Notes: generated by a model from the letters alone, not told the origin. A stretch of DNA of 64,000 nt from Simplicispira suum (GCF_003008595.1 NZ_CP027669.1:682001-746000), one strand, 5' to 3'. Positions 45,768 to 54,638 are shown, counted from the stretch's first letter. A program made the numbers and translations.

Positions 45768-48179
45768 ATGACCCAAGACCCCAACACGCCAGAGCCTGAA
45801 CACCTGCCCGCCGCCCACCGCGGCCCCGCGCCTTCCCATGCGCTGCAGCTGCGCGGCAACCACGCGCTCGGCATGCCCATGCCCGCCCAGGCGGCCACGC
45901 CGGACGATGACGACGACGTGCTCGATTTGCGCGACCTCTGGCGCATGGTGGTCAAGCACAAGGGGCTGCTGCTGTCTGTCGCCATCGCCGGCCTGCTGGT
46001 GGCCGTGCTGCTGAGCTTTATCAAGACGCCGCTGTACCTGGCCACCACCTCGGTGCAGGTGGACAAGCGCGCCGCACGCGTGGTGCAGTTTGGGCAGGAC
46101 GCCGATGCCACGCAAGACATGGACGACCGCACGGCGCTGGGCACGCAGGTGGAACTGCTCAAGAGCCGGGTGCTGGCCGAGCGGGTGATCGACGAACTGC
46201 GGCTGGACCGCCAGGGCCTGCCCATGCCCACGGCGCCGGCAGCCGAAGGCGATGCGCCCGCTTTGGCCGACGGCGAGGCAGACGCCGCCGAGGCCACCGG
46301 CTGGAAGGCGATGGCCGGCAACCTGATGGACCGCATCAAAGACAGCTACGGCAAGATTCGCGAGCCGTCGTCCAACAGCGTGGAGCGGCTGAACCGCGAA
46401 GGCGTGATCAACGCTTTCCAAAGCACGGTGAAGGTGGAGCAGGTGCGCAATTCACGCATGCTGCGCATTCAGGTTGAAAACGCCAGCCCGCAGCTGGCCG
46501 CGCGCATTGCCAACAGCGTGACCGACACCTTCATTGCGCTGAACCTGGAGCGGCGCATGGATTCGTCGTCCTACGCCAAGACCTTTTTGGAAACGCAGCT
46601 GGGCCTGACCAAGGCGCGGCTCGAAGAGTCGGAGCGCAAGCTCAACGAATACGCGCGCAGCAAAAACATTCTCACGCTGGACGAAAAGACCAACGTGCTG
46701 AACCAGACCTTCACCGAGTATTCCACGGCGCTCACCAAGGCCGAGCAGGAGGTGATCAAGACCGAATCGGACTACGAGGCCATCAAGACGGCGCCGAACA
46801 CCGCGCGCCAGGTGCTGGAGAGCGTAACCATTCAAAACTACAAGGACCAGCTGAGCAAGCTGGACCAAACCTACCAGGAGGCCGCCAAGGTTTTCAAGGA
46901 AGATTTCCCCCGGATGAAGCAGTTGCGCGCGCAAATGGACGAGCTGCAGGGCAAGATCCAGGCCGAGGTGCAGAGCATTCTGGCATCGGTGCGCAACCAG
47001 GCACAAACCGCCAAAAGGCAAGAGAACCTGATTCGCACCCGCCTGCAGCAGACGCGCGCCGAAATCATGTCGGCCCAAGACCGCAGCGTGGACTTCAACT
47101 TGCTCAAGCGCGAGGTGGACACCAACCGCGAGCTGTACAACGGCTTGCTGCAGCAGGTGAAGGAAGTGGGCGTGGCTGGCGGGGTCGAGGCCAACAACAT
47201 TCAAGTGGTGGACAAGGCCGAAGTGCCGCTGTTCCCTTACAAGCCGCGCCTGGCGCTGAACGCCGCCATTGGCTTGCTGGCGGGCATTGTGCTGGGGCTG
47301 GGCATTGTGTTCTTGATGGAGTCGATGGACGATTCGATCAAGTTTGCCGACGAGGTAGAAAAGTTCTTGCAGGTGCCGCTGCTGGGCGTGATTCCCAAGA
47401 TCAGGGACAAGAAAATGGGCTCGGGCAGCCTGGCGATGCTGGTGCATGAAGACCCGCGCGGGCAGATGGCCGAGGCCTACCGCTCGGTGCGCACGGCGCT
47501 GCAGTTCTCTACCGCCGACGGCGCGCCGCGCCGCCTGGTGCTGACCAGCACCACCAAGAGCGAGGGCAAGTCGACCACGGCGCTGGCGCTGGCCATCAAC
47601 TTTGCGCAGATGGGCTCCAAGGTGGTGCTGATCGACGCCGACATGCGCAACCCCACGGTGCACAAGTATTTGAACCTGCCCAACACGGCGGGCTTGTCGA
47701 ACTACCTCTCGGGGCACGGCAAGCCGGGCGAAATTACGCGCATGAGCGCCATCGACAACCTGATGGTGATTACCGCCGGGCCGATTCCGCCCAGCCCGGT
47801 GGACTTGCTGACCGGCGCGCGCCTGGGCGAGCTGATGGATTTGCTGGAAGTGCGCGGCGCGCAGTACATCATTTTTGACGGACCGCCGGTGCTGGGCCTG
47901 GCCGACGCCATTGTGCTGGGCAACCAGGTGCATTCGGTGCTGTTTGTGGCGCAGGCCAGCCAGACGCGCAAGAGCCACATCAAGGACGCCTTCCGGCGCC
48001 TGCGCATGGCGGGCGTGGTGCCTTGCGGCGTGGTGCTGACCAAGACCACGGCGCAGAACACCGCCTACTACACCTACGACAACTACTACGGTTACGGCGT
48101 GGATTCGCCCAAGGACGGGCCCACAGCGGCTGGCGCAGGCCCGGGCGCGCGCACCGAGCCTTCGCTGACGGCGACGTGA
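45768..48179 (+). CDS. wzc: Polysaccharide co-polymerase and tyrosine autokinase, Wzc-like
   Basis: 803 residues. Wzz-type N-terminal part with a first transmembrane helix (LLLSVAIAGLLVAVLLSFIK, about 67-86), a long periplasmic coiled coil, a second helix (LNAAIGLLAGIVLGLGIVFL near 500), and a C-terminal BY-kinase with Walker A TSTTKSEGKSTTALALA (about 592), Walker A' VVLIDADMRNPT (about 620) and a Tyr-rich tail TAYYTYDNYYGYG (about 765-777). It controls chain length and export with the Wza-like protein and should be dephosphorylated by the CpsB-type phosphatase downstream. Confidence 0.94.
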   Translation: MTQDPNTPEPEHLPAAHRGPAPSHALQLRGNHALGMPMPAQAATPDDDDDVLDLRDLWRMVVKHKGLLLSVAIAGLLVAVLLSFIKTPLYLATTSVQVDKRAARVVQFGQDADATQDMDDRTALGTQVELLKSRVLAERVIDELRLDRQGLPMPTAPAAEGDAPALADGEADAAEATGWKAMAGNLMDRIKDSYGKIREPSSNSVERLNREGVINAFQSTVKVEQVRNSRMLRIQVENASPQLAARIANSVTDTFIALNLERRMDSSSYAKTFLETQLGLTKARLEESERKLNEYARSKNILTLDEKTNVLNQTFTEYSTALTKAEQEVIKTESDYEAIKTAPNTARQVLESVTIQNYKDQLSKLDQTYQEAAKVFKEDFPRMKQLRAQMDELQGKIQAEVQSILASVRNQAQTAKRQENLIRTRLQQTRAEIMSAQDRSVDFNLLKREVDTNRELYNGLLQQVKEVGVAGGVEANNIQVVDKAEVPLFPYKPRLALNAAIGLLAGIVLGLGIVFLMESMDDSIKFADEVEKFLQVPLLGVIPKIRDKKMGSGSLAMLVHEDPRGQMAEAYRSVRTALQFSTADGAPRRLVLTSTTKSEGKSTTALALAINFAQMGSKVVLIDADMRNPTVHKYLNLPNTAGLSNYLSGHGKPGEITRMSAIDNLMVITAGPIPPSPVDLLTGARLGELMDLLEVRGAQYIIFDGPPVLGLADAIVLGNQVHSVLFVAQASQTRKSHIKDAFRRLRMAGVVPCGVVLTKTTAQNTAYYTYDNYYGYGVDSPKDGPTAAGAGPGARTEPSLTAT

Positions 48180-48212
48180 GGCCCATGCAGGCGAAGGCTT
48201 GAGGCGACGCGC

Positions 48213-49979
48213 ATGCCCAAAAACGCACTGGCACGGGTTCTGCTGGACTTCGGCCGCACGCCGGGGCGCTACGCCCTGCGTTTGCGCGAGCCCGCCGAGC
48301 TGCATGCGCAGATAGACACCCTGGCGCTGTGGGCGCTGGGGCGCGTGCCCGAAGAACTGCAAGAGCAGGCGCAGCAGATCAAAGCCGCCGCGGTGATGTT
48401 TATCCAGCGCGCCTGCTTTGCGCCCGAGAACAACCATTACCAGATTTTTGGCCTGCAGCAGGGCCCGGTGGATGCCGAGCTGCTGCGCACGCGCTACCGC
48501 GCGCTGATTCGATTGACCCACCCCGACATGGGGGTGGAAGGCCTGCCCGCCAACGCCGCCGGCCTGGTGAACCGCGCCCAGAAGGTGCTGGCCGACCCGG
48601 CGCTGCGCGAGCGCTACGACCAGGAGCTGGAAAACGACGCCTGGCCGCGCTGGCGCACCGCGCCGCCGGTGGCTGCAGCCGCAGGAGCGCCGCTTGTGCG
48701 CAAAGCCGAGGCACACTGGGCGGCACCCAAGGGGCGGCTTGGCGTGCGCGAAGGCTGGAGCGCGCTGTGGGCGCGCTACCCTGTACAGGCGCGGTTGTTG
48801 TTGACGGCTGCGGGCGTGGGCGTGTTGGTGGTGGCGCTGCTGGCCTGGGCGGCCAACGACACGCCGGGCGGCGCCATGCTGGTGGTGGCGCGGGCGCCTT
48901 CGGGCACCCCCTCGGGCGCGCCGGCCAAGCCAGAGACGGCCCGCCCTGCCACGCAGCAGGCCGCAGAACGCACCCGACCTGCTCAGCTTGGCGCAGCGAC
49001 AACAAGCAACGCACGACAGAGCCTGGCGGCAGCAAGCCAGGACGCCGACGACAGCGCCGCCCTGCAACTCTCGCGCGAAACACCCACCGCCTGGCCTGCT
49101 GCCCGGCAGGTGTCGACCGAAGCGGCCCGCCCCAACGCCCGCAAGCGCGACACAGCCGACACTGCCAACGCAGGCACCCGTCTGGCCGGCAGCGTGGCGG
49201 ACCCGGTTGCGGACGACCAGCCGGCCATGGCAGCGCCATCCCGCCCCTCATCGAACTTCTCGCCCAGCCCCGCGCCGGACTTTGTGACGGTGGCACAGGC
49301 ACAGCCCAAGGCAACCACCGCCACTTCAACAGCGCCCGCGACTGCGGCGGCCCGCGCAGGCCAGGGCACGGCTGCGCCTGCGCCGGGTTCTGCCGAGCCC
49401 TGGCCCGTGCCAGCGCGCGCCCTGCCCGCAGCGGCCCCGCCCCTGCCCGTGGCGGCAGCCGTCCCTGCGCCGACACCAACACCAACACCTGCACCTGCAC
49501 CCGCACCTGCACCCGCACCTGCACCAACACCGACACCAGCGCCTGCGCCTGCGCCGGCCCCAGTGCACGCGGAGCCAGCCGCAAGGCAAGCCACTGCACC
49601 CGCCGCAGTGCAAGCGCCGCAATGGAGCGTGGACGTTCCAGGCGCCACCCAGTACCTGCGCGATCTGATGGCCACCCTGGAGCGCCCGCAAGATGCCCAG
49701 CGGGCCCAAGACCTGCTGCGCAAGATGGACGTGAAGGGCAATTTGCTCGCGCCGGGCTTGCGCCTGGGGCGCGAATACCCGCGTCTGAAAGTGACTTCGG
49801 TGGCCCTGTCTGAACTGCCGCGCCCGAGCGCCCTGGAGCTGCGCGGCACCGTGCTGGTGACCGCCAGCAACCCGCAAACCGCAGCAACCACCACCGTGCG
49901 ATACCGCCTTGCAGCCAATTTTGTTGGCATGCCCGAAGGCACGGCCATGTCGCGGCTGGAGCTGGTAGAGACCGAATGA
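48213..49979 (+). CDS. Membrane-anchored J-domain protein with Pro/Ala-rich linker
   Basis: 588 residues. A J domain lies at about 74-136 (NHYQIFGLQQGPVDAELLRT, HPD at 103-105), preceded by ~70 residues of helix. One transmembrane segment follows at about 194-213 (RLLLTAAGVGVLVVALLAWA). Residues ~220-470 are low-complexity, ending in an AP/TP repeat run near 425-455, and a ~110-residue C-terminal domain (TQYLRDLMATLERPQDAQRA) lies on the far side of the membrane from the J domain. It would recruit DnaK to the inner face of the export machinery; this is inferred from the HPD motif and the operon. GAGG precedes the start. Confidence 0.82.
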   Translation: MPKNALARVLLDFGRTPGRYALRLREPAELHAQIDTLALWALGRVPEELQEQAQQIKAAAVMFIQRACFAPENNHYQIFGLQQGPVDAELLRTRYRALIRLTHPDMGVEGLPANAAGLVNRAQKVLADPALRERYDQELENDAWPRWRTAPPVAAAAGAPLVRKAEAHWAAPKGRLGVREGWSALWARYPVQARLLLTAAGVGVLVVALLAWAANDTPGGAMLVVARAPSGTPSGAPAKPETARPATQQAAERTRPAQLGAATTSNARQSLAAASQDADDSAALQLSRETPTAWPAARQVSTEAARPNARKRDTADTANAGTRLAGSVADPVADDQPAMAAPSRPSSNFSPSPAPDFVTVAQAQPKATTATSTAPATAAARAGQGTAAPAPGSAEPWPVPARALPAAAPPLPVAAAVPAPTPTPTPAPAPAPAPAPAPTPTPAPAPAPAPVHAEPAARQATAPAAVQAPQWSVDVPGATQYLRDLMATLERPQDAQRAQDLLRKMDVKGNLLAPGLRLGREYPRLKVTSVALSELPRPSALELRGTVLVTASNPQTAATTTVRYRLAANFVGMPEGTAMSRLELVETE

Positions 49980-51193
49980 CCGCAGACAAAGGAATGACTG
50001 CGGGCAAAGGCCTGGCGCGTGCCGCCTGGATCGGGCTGTGGCTGGCGCTTTTTGTTGCCCTATGGGTCTGGGCCTGGCCAAAGCAGATTGAGCGCGGCTG
50101 CTGGCTGGCCGAATGGCCGTTTGAGCAAGGCTGCAGCGACTACGCCTCGGGCAACCTGGAAACCACGACGCCCACGCAGCAGGTGCAGCACCTGGAGCGC
50201 AACATTGGCGACGGCTTTGCCTACCTCGGGCTGACGCAAAACCTGGCCGCGCAGGACGACAGCCTTGTGGCGCCGCTGCTGCCGTGGCTGCAGCAACTGG
50301 CTCCGCACAACAACCGTGCGCTGACGCTGCAGGCCAATGCCAGCATGCAGGCAGAAAATTACGAAGCTGCGGCCAAAGCGCTGACGTTGCTGGTGGAGCG
50401 CGGCGAAACCAGCGCGCGTGCGCCCCTGGTGGCCTTGATGCTGGAGCCCAGCACGCAAGATGCGGTGCGCGCGCAACTGACGGCGCAGTCGCGCTGGCTT
50501 GACCCGACGCTGGCCTCGCTGGGCGCGCAGGTGCCCGTGGAGCTGCTCCAGCCTTTTGTGAATGAGGGCTGGAAGCTGGGCGTGGTGCGCCTGCCTACCG
50601 CCCTGGGCCAGGTGGAGCGGCTTAAAAAGGCCGGCTACTGGCTCGATGCCTATGCCCTGTGGGTGGCGGTACTGGGCCAGGTGCAGGACGGTTTGTACAA
50701 CCCCGGTTTTGACCGCCGGGCCAGCCAACGCGGTTTTGACTGGTCCTGGCCGCAGCAGCGCGCCGGCAAGGTGGGCGTGCAGCTGGCACAGGTGTCCGCA
50801 GCGCCCCGTGCGGGCAGCATGCTGCAGGTGGAAATGACCGGCCGCGGCGCCCTGCCCCAGCCCGTGGCGAGCCAGCCGCTGGTGCTGCTGGGCAGCCACT
50901 ACCGCTTCACCGGGCGCTACATGAGCGACCGCCTGCGTACCCGCGAAGGTCTGGTGTGGGCGCTGCGCTGCGCAGCCGGCGGGGAGCGTTTTGCGCAGAC
51001 CGAAGCGCTGGTGGAAACGCAGAAGCAATGGCAGTCGTTTGACCTGGAGTTCGACATGCCGGCCGCGTGCGAAGGCGCGGCCCGCCTGCAACTCGAAGCC
51101 ATGGCCAATTGGGAGGCGCGAGCAGGAATGGCCGGAGTGATGTATTTTGACGACTTCGAGCTGCGCCAACGCGCGGCCGAGTCTGTTCAATGA
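49976..51193 (+). CDS. Unrecognised membrane-anchored periplasmic protein of the export operon
   Basis: 405 residues. One N-terminal membrane anchor (WIGLWLALFVALWVWAWPKQ) precedes a helical, TPR-like region (TLQANASMQAENYEAAAKAL, QVERLKKAGYWLDAYALWVA) and a C-terminal beta-rich part (LLGSHYRFTGRYMSDRLRTR, FDLEFDMPAACEGAARLQLE, MYFDDFELRQR) that looks like a carbohydrate-binding jelly-roll. I know no named family. It overlaps both neighbours by 4 bp (ATGA), so it is part of the machine made with the J-domain protein and the phosphatase. Confidence 0.78.
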   Translation: MTADKGMTAGKGLARAAWIGLWLALFVALWVWAWPKQIERGCWLAEWPFEQGCSDYASGNLETTTPTQQVQHLERNIGDGFAYLGLTQNLAAQDDSLVAPLLPWLQQLAPHNNRALTLQANASMQAENYEAAAKALTLLVERGETSARAPLVALMLEPSTQDAVRAQLTAQSRWLDPTLASLGAQVPVELLQPFVNEGWKLGVVRLPTALGQVERLKKAGYWLDAYALWVAVLGQVQDGLYNPGFDRRASQRGFDWSWPQQRAGKVGVQLAQVSAAPRAGSMLQVEMTGRGALPQPVASQPLVLLGSHYRFTGRYMSDRLRTREGLVWALRCAAGGERFAQTEALVETQKQWQSFDLEFDMPAACEGAARLQLEAMANWEARAGMAGVMYFDDFELRQRAAESVQ

Positions 51194-51990
51194 TCGACCT
51201 GCATTCCCACCTTCTGCCCGGCATTGACGACGGCGCGCGCTCGCTGGAAATGTCACTGGAGATGGCGCGGCAGGCCGTCGACGCGGGCACCACCATCATG
51301 GCGTGCACGCCGCATATTTACCCCGGCCTGTACATGAACGACAGCGCGGGCATTGCCGGGCACATCGTGAAGCTGCAGGCCGAGCTCGATGCCAATGGCA
51401 TTGCGCTCAAGCTCACACGCGGGGCCGACGCGCATCTGGTGCCCGAATTGCTCGAAGGCCTGCAGAGCGGGCGCGTGCCCACGCTGCACAACTCGCGCTA
51501 CTTTCTGCTCGAGCCCTCGCACCACGTCGCGCCGCCGCATTTTGAAGAGTCGGTGTTTCAGATCATGGCGGCGGGCTTCGTGCCGCTGGTGACCCACCCC
51601 GAGCGCCTGACCTGGATTGAAGACCATTACGACACCTTCGTGCGCCTGGCCGAGCGCGGCGCGTGGATGCAGATCACGGCGGGCGCAATCACCGGGCGCT
51701 TTGGCAAGCGCGCGCGCTACTGGAGCGACCGCTTCCTGGACGATGGCCTGGTGGCCGTGGTGGCCAGCGACGCACACAACACCAAGGCCCGCAACCCGCG
51801 CATGGACGATGCCGTGGCGCGGCTGGTGGAGTGCATGGGCAAGGACGAAGCACGCCGCATGGTGCTGGGCCGCCCGCAGGCCGTGCTCGACAACCTGGAT
51901 CCCGGCGCAGTGCCTGCAGTGCCCGGCCTGGTCAACGGCAAGGCCAGGTCCGCCAGCAAGCCGTGGTATCGGCGCTTGTTTGGCCGGTGA
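51190..51990 (+). CDS. CpsB/CapC-type PHP tyrosine-protein phosphatase
   Basis: 266 residues, starting MIDLHSHLLPGIDDGARSLE. PHP metal ligands are visible in DLHSH, CTPHIYPG, THPERLTWIED and VVASDAHNTKARNPRM. CpsB/CapC enzymes dephosphorylate BY-kinases such as the Wzc-like protein encoded in the same operon. The C-terminus ends in a basic WYRRLFGR. Last gene of the operon; a repeat-rich gap follows. Confidence 0.93.
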   Translation: MIDLHSHLLPGIDDGARSLEMSLEMARQAVDAGTTIMACTPHIYPGLYMNDSAGIAGHIVKLQAELDANGIALKLTRGADAHLVPELLEGLQSGRVPTLHNSRYFLLEPSHHVAPPHFEESVFQIMAAGFVPLVTHPERLTWIEDHYDTFVRLAERGAWMQITAGAITGRFGKRARYWSDRFLDDGLVAVVASDAHNTKARNPRMDDAVARLVECMGKDEARRMVLGRPQAVLDNLDPGAVPAVPGLVNGKARSASKPWYRRLFGR

Positions 51991-52010
51991 GGGAGAAGCG
52001 CCTGCGCGCG

Positions 52011-52098
52011 CATTGGGCGCGGCGCAGGCATTGGGGCGCGGCGCAGGCATTGGGGCGCGGCGCAGGCATTGCGGCGCGGCGCAGGCATTGGGGTCGGA
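52011..52098. repeat. 19-bp tandem repeat array
   Basis: Four and a half copies of CATTGGGGCGCGGCGCAGG (first copy one base short, fourth with one change, last partial). The array runs straight into the first REP palindrome and shares its CATTGGGG edge. Confidence 0.85.
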
Positions 52099-52143
52099 TC
52101 ACGATTTCGCAAAGCGAAACTCGTGCTCCGACCCCAATCCCGG
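52087..52143. repeat. REP-like palindrome, copy A (identical twin at 52561)
   Basis: ATTGGGGTCGGA and TCCGACCCCAAT are inverted arms around an inner stem TTTCGC-AAA-GCGAAA. The 57 bases are identical to 52561-52617. It may form a strong cruciform or terminator after the export operon. Confidence 0.85.
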
Positions 52144-52199
52144 ATCTCAATCCCCCGATCCGGACCCCGATCCCAGGCCCTGATCGCCGACTCCCCATC

Positions 52200-52508
52200 G
52201 CTTACCCATTCCGGCCCAATCGCAAAGGGCGGGAGCCGGGTCTCGCCCCGGCGGGCGAGCATCTTTTCTTTGCGTCGCCAAAGAAAAGACGCCAAAAGAA
52301 AGGCGACCCTGCTGTCCGTGACCCCGTGCTGCGCACGTGGCAACCTGCGATGCTCGCGCCGGGCGGGGTCTCGCTGAACTCGCGCTGCGCGCTCAAACAG
52401 ACGCGCGCCCTGATCCGTCCGCCGCTGCGCTTCTCGGCACGGCCAAAAGGGCTTTGGACAACGGAAAACCCAACAGCCACACGGGCCTATCGCTGCGCTC
52501 GGCCTCAA
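52200..52508. repeat. Dispersed-repeat-like segment with internal hairpin
   Basis: This stretch has no supported gene. It has a perfect 10-bp hairpin CTTTTCTTTG / CAAAGAAAAG (52263-52272 and 52279-52288) and a GTCTCGCCCCGGCGGGCGAG edge. From memory very similar stretches recur between genes in many gamma- and betaproteobacteria, often mis-annotated as short proteins. It lies between the two identical REP copies. Confidence 0.5.
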
Positions 52509-52560
52509 AACGGGAAACTGTCCGGGGGGGCATTGGGGACGGATTCAGCGGTGCGCAGGG

Positions 52561-52617
52561 ATTGGGGTCGGATCACGATTTCGCAAAGCGAAACTCGTGC
52601 TCCGACCCCAATCCCGG
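52561..52617. repeat. REP-like palindrome, copy B
   Basis: Identical over 57 bp to 52087-52143, in the same orientation. Its right end is 117 bp before the Na/Pi cotransporter start. Confidence 0.85.
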
Positions 52618-52734
52618 CACGGAGGGCAACGTCCCCTGGGCAAATTCCCAGAAAAATCGCAGCCCCACAAGTACACCTAGCCAGCAACCCCTGCTATGAA
52701 TTTTGCGTTCCGGCGTATAGTGTCCGGTTCGCCG

Positions 52735-54390
52735 ATGAAACATCTTTTGAACCTTTTGGCCGCCGTGGCCTTGCTTGTATGGGGCACCCAACTGGTGCGC
52801 ACGGGCATCCTGCGCGTGTTTGGGGCCAGCCTGCGGCAAATGATTGCCCACAGTGTGCGCACGCCGTTCACCGCGGCCATGTCGGGCATGGGTGTCACGG
52901 CGCTGGTGCAATCGAGCACCGCCACCGCGTTGATTGTTTCGTCGTTTGTGGGCCAGGGTTTGATGGGGCTGTCGGCTGCGCTGGCGGTGATGCTCGGGGC
53001 CGACCTGGGCACCAGCATCATGGCGGTGCTGTTCTCGCTGGACCTTTCGTGGCTCTCGCCGCTGTTCATTTTTGTGGGCGTGGTGCTGTATGTCTCGCGC
53101 CAGGACACTACGGCCGGGCGCATCGGCCGGGTGCTCATCGGCCTGGGGCTGATGCTGCTGGCGCTGCGCCTGATCAACGAAGCCGCGCGCGAGCTGACCC
53201 AATCCGAGGCGGTTCGCACCTTGCTGGGCGCGCTCACCAGCGACCTGATGCTGGAGATAACGACCGGCGCCATTCTTTCCATCGTGTCGTACTCCAGCCT
53301 GGCCACGGTGCTGCTCACTGCGACGCTGGTGGGCTCGGGCGGTGTGCCTGCGGCCGTGGGCCTGGGTCTGGTGGTGGGAGCCAACCTGGGCAGCGGCCTG
53401 CTGGCGGTGATTACCACCATGCGTTCGAGTGTGGAAACGCGCCAGGTGCCGCTGGGCAATCTGCTGTTCAAGATATTGGGCGTCATCATCATGGCGCCGC
53501 TGGTGGGGCCGTGGCTGCGCTACGTGCGCCCCTATGTACCTGACGATGCCACGCTGGTGGTGTTGTTCCACCTGGCTTTCAACGCGGTGATGGCGATGGC
53601 CTGCATTGCGTTTACCAAACCCATTGCGACGCTGGTCGAGCGGCTCTTGCCGCGCGAGCAAGCCAACCCGACCGACACACGCCCGCGCCACCTGGACAAC
53701 TCGGCCCTGGCCACACCTTCGCTCGCGATCTCATGCGCCGCGCGCGAGGCGTTGCACCAGGCCGATGTGGTGGAGACCATGCTGCAAGGCATCCATACCG
53801 TGATCCGCACCGCCGACCTGAAGCTGTCGCAAGACCTGCGCAAACTCGACGACACGGTCGACAGCCTGTACTCGGACATCAAGTACTACATGACGAAGAT
53901 TTCGCGCGAGGCGCTGGATGAAAAAGAAGGACGGCGCTGGACGGACATCATCGGCTTCACCATCAACATGGAGCAGGTGGGCGACATCATTGAGCGCATC
54001 CTGATCGACATCGAGGACAAGAAGATCAAGCGCGGGCTGAAGTTCTCTGAAGCCGGCATGGAAGAAATCAACGACCTGCACGCACGCCTGATCGAAAACC
54101 TGCGCCTGGCCATGAGCGTGTTTCTGAACGACAACGTGCGCGACGCCAAGAGGCTGATGGAAGAAAAAACGCGCTTTCGTGAACTCGAGCGCGATTACGC
54201 CGCTGCCCACCTGGTGCGCCTGCAAGACCGCTCGGTGGCCAGCATGGAAACCAGCTCGCTGCACATCGACCTGATCAGCGACTTCAAGCGCATCAACTCG
54301 CTGCTGTGTTCTGTGGCCTACCCGATCCTGGAGCAGAACAACGCGCTGGCGCCCAGCCGGCTGCGCAGCAGCAGCAACAACGCCGCCTGA
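52735..54390 (+). CDS. Na+/phosphate cotransporter family protein with PhoU-like tail
   Basis: 551 residues. About 8-9 transmembrane helices contain the two inverted NptA repeats with QSSTATALIVSSFVGQGLMG and SYSSLATVLLTATLVGSGG. The C-terminal ~200 residues are helical and PhoU-like (VETMLQGIHTVIRTADLKLS, FTINMEQVGDIIERILIDIE). It likely imports phosphate with Na+, the tail sensing or gating. The ATG at 52735 (MKHLLNLLAAVALLVWGTQL) starts at the first helix; an ATG at 52696 adds 13 residues. Confidence 0.9.
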   Translation: MKHLLNLLAAVALLVWGTQLVRTGILRVFGASLRQMIAHSVRTPFTAAMSGMGVTALVQSSTATALIVSSFVGQGLMGLSAALAVMLGADLGTSIMAVLFSLDLSWLSPLFIFVGVVLYVSRQDTTAGRIGRVLIGLGLMLLALRLINEAARELTQSEAVRTLLGALTSDLMLEITTGAILSIVSYSSLATVLLTATLVGSGGVPAAVGLGLVVGANLGSGLLAVITTMRSSVETRQVPLGNLLFKILGVIIMAPLVGPWLRYVRPYVPDDATLVVLFHLAFNAVMAMACIAFTKPIATLVERLLPREQANPTDTRPRHLDNSALATPSLAISCAAREALHQADVVETMLQGIHTVIRTADLKLSQDLRKLDDTVDSLYSDIKYYMTKISREALDEKEGRRWTDIIGFTINMEQVGDIIERILIDIEDKKIKRGLKFSEAGMEEINDLHARLIENLRLAMSVFLNDNVRDAKRLMEEKTRFRELERDYAAAHLVRLQDRSVASMETSSLHIDLISDFKRINSLLCSVAYPILEQNNALAPSRLRSSSNNAA

Positions 54391-54405
54391 GCGCGCCGGC
54401 CGCGC

Positions 54406-54630
54406 TCAGCGCTGGCGCACGATGGATATCGGTTGGCCGGCGTCGCCGTCGGCCGCCGACCTGGGCGCGCAACCGCCGCAGCTGCTGCACGAGGAAGCGC
54501 AGGATGGCGACTTGCCCAGTTCCGGCCGGATGGCCGCGAGGCGGCGCCGCAGCGCTCCCGGCATCAGGTACCAGAAGGCATAGCCCATAGCCACCAGAAC
54601 GACGGCTGCAACGCCAAGTTCCTGCCACAT
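54406..54630 (-). CDS. Small Cys-rich membrane-anchored protein after feoB (DUF6587-like)
   Basis: 74 residues with one N-terminal helix (ELGVAAVVLVAMGYAFWYLM) and a C-terminal cysteine cluster (SCASSCSSCGGC). Such proteins are common directly after feoB in beta- and gammaproteobacteria; I recall the family as DUF6587. By position it may take the FeoC place and bind iron or an Fe-S cluster, which is inferred. It starts 8 bp after the feoB stop. Confidence 0.78.
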   Translation of the reverse strand: MWQELGVAAVVLVAMGYAFWYLMPGALRRRLAAIRPELGKSPSCASSCSSCGGCAPRSAADGDAGQPISIVRQR

Positions 54631-54638
54631 ACCTGTAC

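Noticed and set aside
46452..49067. Long minus-strand frame opposite wzc and the J-domain gene.
   Set aside because: Shadow of high-GC coding sequence; composition is Gln/His/Arg-rich and no family features are seen.
52202..52508. Short open frames (60-110 codons) in the 52.2-52.5 kb repeat on both strands.
   Set aside because: The segment looks like a dispersed non-coding repeat with a hairpin; no ribosome-binding sites and no protein features.
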